Source of the DNA: UBA1724 sp016302315
GTDB lineage: Bacteria > Verrucomicrobiota > Lentisphaeria > Oligosphaerales > Oligosphaeraceae
Assembly: GCA_016302315.1 (NCBI GenBank)
Contig: JAEDNW010000102.1
Coordinates: forward strand, 1-9,138
Direction: 5' to 3'
DNA: 9,138 nucleotides
The position numbers and the translations under genes were made by a program. Below, one piece after another: positions 5,856 through 9,138 of the stretch. Within the stretch, counting starts at the first letter, position 1. Each line of letters opens with the position of its first letter. Below the pieces are notes generated by a model. That model was not told the origin of the DNA, did not search any database, and was given only the letters and a program-made list of their open reading frames with translations.

Positions 5856-6446
5856 TCAGGTGCGGGAGCAGGCGGCCATGCCCTTGCGGAAGGCGGCCTG
5901 GTTCACTTCCAGGTGCTTTTCCGGCACGCACTGGCGGATGGCGGTCTCCCAGATCTTCCGGGAGATATGTCCGGCCATGCCGGCCAGGGCGCCCAGCAGC
6001 ACCAGATTGGCGGTGCGGGGGTTGCCCAGTCCCTGGGCGATGCCCAGGGCGTCCAGGTAGCTCAGGTGAGGGAAGAGTTCCTGGAGGATGGGTTCGGGTT
6101 CGGGGTAGGCGGCGTTGCCGCTGGAGACGGTGACCGGGATGATGCGCTGGGTGGAGACGGCGGCCACTCCCGTGGGTTTCAGGTAGTGGTGGCAGCGGAT
6201 GGCCTCCACGGGTTCCAGCCCCAGCAGGGCGTCGGCGCCGCCGGGTTCGATGACCGGGCTGTAGACCTTGCCGCCGAAGCGGATGCAGGCCACCACGGAA
6301 CCTCCTCGCTGAGCCATGCCGTGAACCTCGTTGGTCTTCACATCGTAGCCGGCCAGCAGGGCGGCCCGGGCGGTGATTTCACTGGCCAGGAGGATGCCTT
6401 GCCCTCCCACGCCGCACATGAGAACGCTGATGGTCTGTTCGCTCAT
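5856..6446 (-). CDS. iorB: Indolepyruvate:ferredoxin oxidoreductase, beta subunit
   Basis: This 196-residue protein is the small (gamma-domain-type) subunit of indolepyruvate:ferredoxin oxidoreductase. With IorA it converts aryl-pyruvates (indolepyruvate, phenylpyruvate, hydroxyphenylpyruvate) plus CoA to aryl-acetyl-CoA, CO2 and reduced ferredoxin. It shows the family signatures near the N terminus: GVGGQG at 12-17 (the glycine-rich loop of 2-oxoacid oxidoreductase gamma domains) and EVHGMAQRGG at 40-49. The length is normal for bacterial and archaeal IorB. The ATG overlaps the iorA stop codon by 3 bases (ATGA), and a near-ideal GGAGGAG site (6460-6454) lies 7 bases upstream, inside iorA, so translation of the two subunits is likely coupled. 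No iron-sulfur cysteines are expected or present. Confidence 0.95.
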   Translation of the reverse strand: MSEQTISVLMCGVGGQGILLASEITARAALLAGYDVKTNEVHGMAQRGGSVVACIRFGGKVYSPVIEPGGADALLGLEPVEAIRCHHYLKPTGVAAVSTQRIIPVTVSSGNAAYPEPEPILQELFPHLSYLDALGIAQGLGNPRTANLVLLGALAGMAGHISRKIWETAIRQCVPEKHLEVNQAAFRKGMAACSRT

Positions 6447-8212
6447 TGGGGCGCTCCTCCGTTCTTGGGCTCGGTGGGGGCGATGGCGCCGAAGGCGCAG
6501 ACCTCCTGACAGGAGGCGCATCCCAGGCAGAGCAGGGGATTGATGCGGATGGCTTCGCCGCTCTTCTCCAGGGCGGGACAGCCCAGTTTCAGGCAGGCTT
6601 GGCAGCGCTTGCATTTTTGGGGATCCACGGCGAAGGGCGGGGCCATGGGCTTCCGGGTGCGCAGGGGGCAGGGGGCCTGGGAGATCACCAGGGAGGGTTC
6701 CGGGGCCTCCAGTTCCTCCCGGAGAACCTCCACCATCTCCCGGATGTGGTAGGGGTTCACCACCCGGATCCGGCGGACGCCGCAGGCTCTGCCGAATTCC
6801 ACGATGGAGGCCTCCCGGGTCTCCTCGCCCATGAGGGTGCGTCCGGTGCCGGGATGGTCCTGGTGCCCCGTCATGGCGGTGGTGCGGTTGTCCACCACCA
6901 CCACCAGGGAGGTGCCCTTGTTGTAGACCATGTCCAGCAGCCCGGTGATGCCGCTGTGGAAGAAGGTGGAATCCCCCACGACCCCCACCACCTTCCGGGA
7001 TTCCCCGGCCTTCTCCAGGCCGTGGGCCATGGAGATGCCGCCTCCCATGCAGAGGATGACATCCGTCCGGGAAAGGGGCGGGAAGACCGCCAGGGAGTAG
7101 CAACCGATGTCCCCGGTCACCAGCACGTCAAATTTGGTGAGGGCGTAGAAGAGTCCCCGGTGGGGGCAACCGGCGCAGAAGACGGGGGGACGGGCGGGGA
7201 GCGGGCCCCGGGGATGCCGGGGCTGGGGAATCAGGGCGGGGGTGCCGTCCAGCTGCTCCCGCACCCGGCGGAGAGCCTCCGTGGACAATTCCCCCACAGG
7301 GGGGACGATGTTCCGTCCGTCGCAGCGGATGCCCAGGGACTTCACGTGTTCCTCCAGGAAGTCCTCCTGTTCCTCCACCACCAGGACCCGGTTCACCTTT
7401 CCGGCAAAGGAGAGGATCAGGTCATCGGGGAAGGGGTAGGGGAATCCCAGTTTCAGCACGGAGGCTTCGGGAAAGACTTCCTTGACATACTGGTAGCAGA
7501 CGCCGCTGCAGATGATGCCCAGGCCGGGATCCGCCAGCTCCATGCGGTTCACTGCGGAGGCCGTGGAGACGGAGGAGAGAATCTGCATCTTCTCCTGGAG
7601 CTTTTTGCGCATGGGGCGTCCCCAGACGGGAAGGGGGCAGTGGCGGGAGGGATCCCGGACAAATTCCTTGGGAAAGGAGGAGGGGACATGCCGGGCCTCC
7701 TCCACCTGACTGCGGGAATGGCTCAGCCGGGTGGTGCTCTTGAGAATCACCGGCAGGCGGAACTTCTCCGAAAGCTCCAGACCATATTTCACAAAGTCCT
7801 TGGCCTCCTGGGAGTCCGAGGGCTCCAGCAGCGGCACATGGGCCAGACGGGCATACTGCCGGGTGTCCTGCTCCGTCTGGGAGGAGTGCATCCCGGGATC
7901 GTCCGCCACCACAATCACCATGCCGCCTTCCACCCCGATGTAGGCCAGCGTCATCAGGGGATCCGCCGCCACATTGAGACCCACGCATTTCATGGTCACC
8001 AGGGTGCGGACCCCCTCTAGACAGGCGCCGGCCGCCGCCTCCAGGGCCACCTTCTCGTTGGGAGACCACTCGCAATACACCCGGGGATCCGTATACTTCA
8101 CCAGGTTTTCCAGAATCTCCGTGGAGGGAGTGCCGGGATAGCCGAAGGCGGCGCGGACGTCACCCTCCCAGGCACCACGGGCAATCGCTTCGTTGCCGGA
8201 TAGAAGAAGCAT
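6443..8212 (-). CDS. iorA: Indolepyruvate:ferredoxin oxidoreductase, alpha subunit
   Basis: This 589-residue protein is the large, thiamine-diphosphate- and Fe-S-containing catalytic subunit. The N-terminal pyrimidine domain carries GYPGTPSTEI (24-33) and the CEWSPNEKVALE segment with the conserved Glu (48-58). The TPP-binding domain has FCAGCPH (345-351), GDIGCYSL (367-374), the metal-binding GDST (413-416) and DNRTTAMTGHQ (441-451). The C terminus is a two-cluster ferredoxin domain with C534, C537, C540 and C545 followed by Pro, then C562, C565, C568 and C572. The first cluster's C-x2-C-x2-C-x4-C spacing is characteristic of IorA. The length is slightly below the usual 600-650. The start at 8212 was chosen because AAGGAG (8229-8224) lies 11 bases upstream and MLLLSGNEAIARGA matches family N termini; the in-frame extension to 8353 looks non-coding. 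It is the first gene of the iorA-iorB-aldolase operon and lies behind a long structured leader. Confidence 0.96.
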   Translation of the reverse strand: MLLLSGNEAIARGAWEGDVRAAFGYPGTPSTEILENLVKYTDPRVYCEWSPNEKVALEAAAGACLEGVRTLVTMKCVGLNVAADPLMTLAYIGVEGGMVIVVADDPGMHSSQTEQDTRQYARLAHVPLLEPSDSQEAKDFVKYGLELSEKFRLPVILKSTTRLSHSRSQVEEARHVPSSFPKEFVRDPSRHCPLPVWGRPMRKKLQEKMQILSSVSTASAVNRMELADPGLGIICSGVCYQYVKEVFPEASVLKLGFPYPFPDDLILSFAGKVNRVLVVEEQEDFLEEHVKSLGIRCDGRNIVPPVGELSTEALRRVREQLDGTPALIPQPRHPRGPLPARPPVFCAGCPHRGLFYALTKFDVLVTGDIGCYSLAVFPPLSRTDVILCMGGGISMAHGLEKAGESRKVVGVVGDSTFFHSGITGLLDMVYNKGTSLVVVVDNRTTAMTGHQDHPGTGRTLMGEETREASIVEFGRACGVRRIRVVNPYHIREMVEVLREELEAPEPSLVISQAPCPLRTRKPMAPPFAVDPQKCKRCQACLKLGCPALEKSGEAIRINPLLCLGCASCQEVCAFGAIAPTEPKNGGAPQ

Positions 8213-8223
8213 GGGGAACGATT

Positions 8224-8229
8224 CTCCTT
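8224..8229 (-). promoter_or_regulatory. Ribosome binding site of iorA
   Basis: AAGGAG on the minus strand, 11 bases before the ATG at 8212. It decides the iorA start over the longer in-frame extension. It lies just past a TTGGC/GCCAA hairpin (8254-8250 with 8237-8233) whose formation could affect ribosome access. Confidence 0.75.
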
Positions 8230-8257
8230 GTCTTGGCAAAAAATCAGCCGCCAACCC

Positions 8258-8278
8258 CCCGGGGACCAACCCCCCGGG
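8258..8278 (-). other. Stable hairpin in the ior leader
   Basis: CCCGGGG (8278-8272) and CCCCGGG (8264-8258) form a perfect 7-bp all-GC stem with a 7-base loop, GGTTGGT, on the minus-strand transcript. It arises from two direct copies of CCCGGGGGGTTGG 15 bp apart. It lies between the terminator-like hairpin and the iorA ribosome binding site and is a strong local structure whatever its role. Confidence 0.5.
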
Positions 8279-8310
8279 AAAAAACAAAAACGACGGCGAC
8301 CGCCAGCCGC
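8279..8310 (-). terminator. Terminator-like hairpin in the ior leader (possible attenuator)
   Basis: On the minus strand, GCGGC (8310-8306) pairs with GCCGT (8297-8293) around an 8-base loop; an alternative fold stacks GGC/GCC on a four-base loop. Two bases later comes TTTTTGTTTTTT (8290-8279), 11 T in 12. The T-tract is excellent and the stem short but GC-rich. It is placed between the candidate promoter and iorA, so it would act as an attenuator instead of an operon end, unless a small RNA gene ends here. Confidence 0.5.
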
Positions 8311-8319
8311 TGCGCTCTA

Positions 8320-8342
8320 CCGGGGATGCGGGTCCACCCCGG
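8320..8342 (-). other. Upstream leader hairpin
   Basis: CCGGGG (8342-8337) and CCCCGG (8325-8320) form a 6-bp stem with an 11-base loop. The loop contains GACCCGC, which can pair, with one bulged C, to GCGGTC inside the terminator-like hairpin. The two structures could therefore influence each other. It follows the stop of the small Phe/Leu reading frame by 7 bases. Confidence 0.35.
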
Positions 8343-8349
8343 ATAACCA

Positions 8350-8415
8350 TCAAAGGAAAAACAGAAACAGAAACAGGATTTCCGCTTTGTGACGATTCGC
8401 GACAGAATTGGACAT
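8350..8415 (-). CDS. Possible 21-residue leader peptide ending in LFLFLFFL
   Basis: An ATG at 8415 opens a 21-codon frame whose last nine residues are ILFLFLFFL, followed by TGA. Four of the last seven codons are Phe (three TTT, one TTC), alternating with Leu (CTG, CTT). It lies about 20 bases after a possible transcription start and 40 bases before the terminator-like hairpin, the layout of amino-acid attenuator leaders such as pheA. Against this, no Shine-Dalgarno site precedes the ATG, and the Phe/Leu run comes from three tandem AAACAG units on the plus strand, so chance is a real possibility. The same frame stays open further upstream to an ATG at 8544. Confidence 0.2.
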   Translation of the reverse strand: MSNSVANRHKAEILFLFLFFL

Positions 8416-8442
8416 CACAGACGAAAACCCGAAAACCGCCTT

Positions 8443-8472
8443 AATATAACCCCCACGGGAATTTTCTGGCAT
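8443..8472 (-). promoter_or_regulatory. Candidate promoter of the ior operon
   Basis: On the minus strand, TATATT (8448-8443, 5 of 6 to the -10 consensus) lies 18 bases after ATGCCA (8472-8467, 4 of 6 to TTGACA). Transcription would start near 8436, giving a leader of about 225 bases before iorA. The -35 element is weak, and this is the best of several poor candidates. Confidence 0.3.
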
Positions 8473-8762
8473 CCCTCCCTGTCGGAATGGACAGAAGGGG
8501 AAATTTTCCGCCGATTTCCGCCTGTTTCCCTCAAAAACCAGCACCGAAGGAAAAAAGGGGATTACAGTACCGGAAATTCAAACACAAGATTTCAAACATT
8601 TGTTCCTTTCCCGGGGAACTGGGTGTGGGGTATCGTGTCTGAGGGAGCGAATCTATTTCCCGTGGTGGGGCGTGGCATCTGTCGTGGGGAGTTTTTTCCG
8701 GGGCGTCCCGGGGAGTTGGTCATTTTTCTTTCGTGGAAATCCTTTGCTGTTTTTCTGACCCC

Positions 8763-9138
8763 ATGAACTTCATCCGTTTTCATCGTTCCCTCTTGATGGC
8801 CGGGGTGGCGGGCAGCCTTCTTCTGCTGGGGGCCTCCTGCGCTTCCCTGGGAGATCCTGGGGTGGCCCGTGCCCGCCATGTGACTGCCTACGGGGAGGAG
8901 CTGGCGCGTCGGTCGGCGTGGCTGTCCTCCCCCCGGAGCCTGGAGGAGTGTCTGGGATTTGCCCTGGAGAACAACTACACCCTGCGGCTCAGTGCGTTGC
9001 AGCGTCGTCTGAGCGAACTGGATGTGGACGCCTCCTTCGCCAACTTCCTGCCGGTGGTGTCCTTGGAGGGCAGCTGGACGGGGTGGCGGCATCAGCAGAC
9101 CATGAAGGGCTCTGCGGTGTCCGACCGGGACTACTTCA
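8763..9138 (+). CDS. TolC-family outer-membrane efflux lipoprotein, 3'-truncated by the window edge
   Basis: The frame is open from the ATG at 8763 to the window end, giving 125 residues without a stop. Residues 1-26 are a signal peptide with two Arg, a hydrophobic core (LLMAGVAGSLLLLGA) and a lipobox LGAS-C, so C26 would be lipidated as in OprM-type proteins. After a short linker, SLEECLGFALENNYTLRLS (about 58-76) matches the start of the TolC/OEP family repeat (S/TLEEAIxxALENNxxLR). It continues as a helix and then FANFLPVVSLEGSW (about 93-106), corresponding to the 'A..LPxLxLxG' entry into the first membrane strands. The product would be the outer-membrane channel of a tripartite efflux pump or type I secretion system; partner genes probably lie to the right. 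There is no Shine-Dalgarno site, only a pyrimidine-rich leader. The family is clear; the substrate is not. Confidence 0.85.
   Translation, partial: MNFIRFHRSLLMAGVAGSLLLLGASCASLGDPGVARARHVTAYGEELARRSAWLSSPRSLEECLGFALENNYTLRLSALQRRLSELDVDASFANFLPVVSLEGSWTGWRHQQTMKGSAVSDRDYF

Larger units (their letters stand above)
8213..8762. other. Divergent intergenic region between iorA and the TolC-family gene
   Basis: This 550-bp gap serves the ior operon to the left and the efflux gene to the right. The iorA-proximal half (8213-8450) holds, on the minus strand, a candidate promoter, a small Phe/Leu-ending reading frame, a terminator-like hairpin, two further hairpins and the iorA ribosome binding site, each listed separately. 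The half nearer the efflux gene (8451-8762) is AT-richer at first (8480-8610), then GC-rich; I see no convincing plus-strand promoter and no gene. The three perfect AAACAG copies at 8359-8376 and the two CCAACCCCCCGGG copies at 8251-8263 and 8266-8278 are the only clear short repeats. Confidence 0.6.

Noticed and set aside
4298..6133. Very long plus-strand open frame (over 600 codons) opposite the aldolase and iorB
   Set aside because: Its product is a Gly/Asp/Val/His-rich antisense pattern typical of GC-rich shadows, while the minus strand encodes clear aldolase and IorB motifs.
6446..8020. Long plus-strand open frame opposite iorA
   Set aside because: Glycine- and histidine-rich antisense of a well-supported gene; no motif or ribosome binding site.
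8304..8330. tRNA-like fragment (minus-strand GGTAGAGCGCAG) in the ior leader
   Set aside because: It resembles the end of a tRNA D arm, but there is no matching acceptor stem, anticodon arm or T arm around it; probably chance or, at most, a small remnant.
8213..8353. In-frame N-terminal extension of IorA
   Set aside because: The AAGGAG site fits the ATG at 8212, the IorA family begins there, and the extension overlaps the leader hairpins and T-tract.
1190..8720. Frequent CCCGGG palindromes (roughly 22 counted by eye from position 1190 on)
   Set aside because: About twice a simple base-composition expectation, spread in all frames and in intergenic DNA; codon preference and high GC may explain it, and I cannot test significance by hand.
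8592..9092. Long minus-strand open frame opposite the TolC-family gene
   Set aside because: The plus-strand frame carries a signal peptide, lipobox and TolC family motif. The minus-strand product is Pro/Gln/Gly-rich with no family features and is a shadow.
1..9138. CRISPR arrays, insertion sequences, phage genes or a defence system
   Set aside because: No regularly spaced repeats, terminal inverted repeats, transposase, integrase, nuclease or toxin-antitoxin motifs were seen.

Overview
The window reads as a chromosomal piece of a GC-rich, Gram-negative, probably anaerobic bacterium. An outer-membrane efflux protein and lipoprotein signals imply two membranes. IorAB, an oxygen-sensitive ferredoxin-linked enzyme, implies anaerobic metabolism. 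The gene mix would suit the Verrucomicrobiota/Lentisphaerota group, but that is a guess from style; nothing here fixes the taxonomy.

Layout. (a) 1-1055, plus: the 3' part of an unrecognised gene with clearly lower G+C than the rest. (b) 1056-1348: non-coding. (c) 1349-1987, plus: a HAD phosphatase of the phosphoglycolate phosphatase type. (d) 3767-2013, minus: a two-gene unit, an inositol-monophosphatase-family enzyme followed 9 bp later by a solute-binding lipoprotein with no transporter partner in view. (e) 3910-3836, minus: tRNA-Glu(CTC) with encoded CCA, a plausible promoter upstream and a textbook intrinsic terminator downstream. (f) 4338-4018, minus: a small coiled-coil protein of unknown function. 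(g) 8212-4439, minus: the central operon, iorA-iorB-class II aldolase, closed by a strong intrinsic terminator. (h) 8213-8762: a 550-bp divergent intergenic region holding the structured ior leader. (i) 8763 to the window end, plus: the start of a TolC-family outer-membrane lipoprotein, cut by the window edge.

How it works together. IorA and IorB form the two-subunit indolepyruvate:ferredoxin oxidoreductase, which turns aryl-pyruvates from aromatic amino acids into aryl-acetyl-CoA, or the reverse, using ferredoxin. The co-oriented third gene encodes two class II aldolase domains in tandem; the first keeps the metal and catalytic residues and the second has lost all of them. The long ior leader contains a possible 21-codon reading frame ending in alternating Phe/Leu codons, then an intrinsic-terminator-like hairpin, then further hairpins before iorA. 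Attenuation by aromatic amino acid supply is therefore a testable idea, but it is an inference.

A recurring feature is a terminator hairpin placed only 23-33 bp before a start codon that has no Shine-Dalgarno sequence but a C/T-rich leader (the phosphatase after the tRNA, and the coiled-coil gene after the aldolase). The internal operon genes iorB and the lipoprotein, and also iorA, carry clear GGAGG/AAGGAG-type sites.
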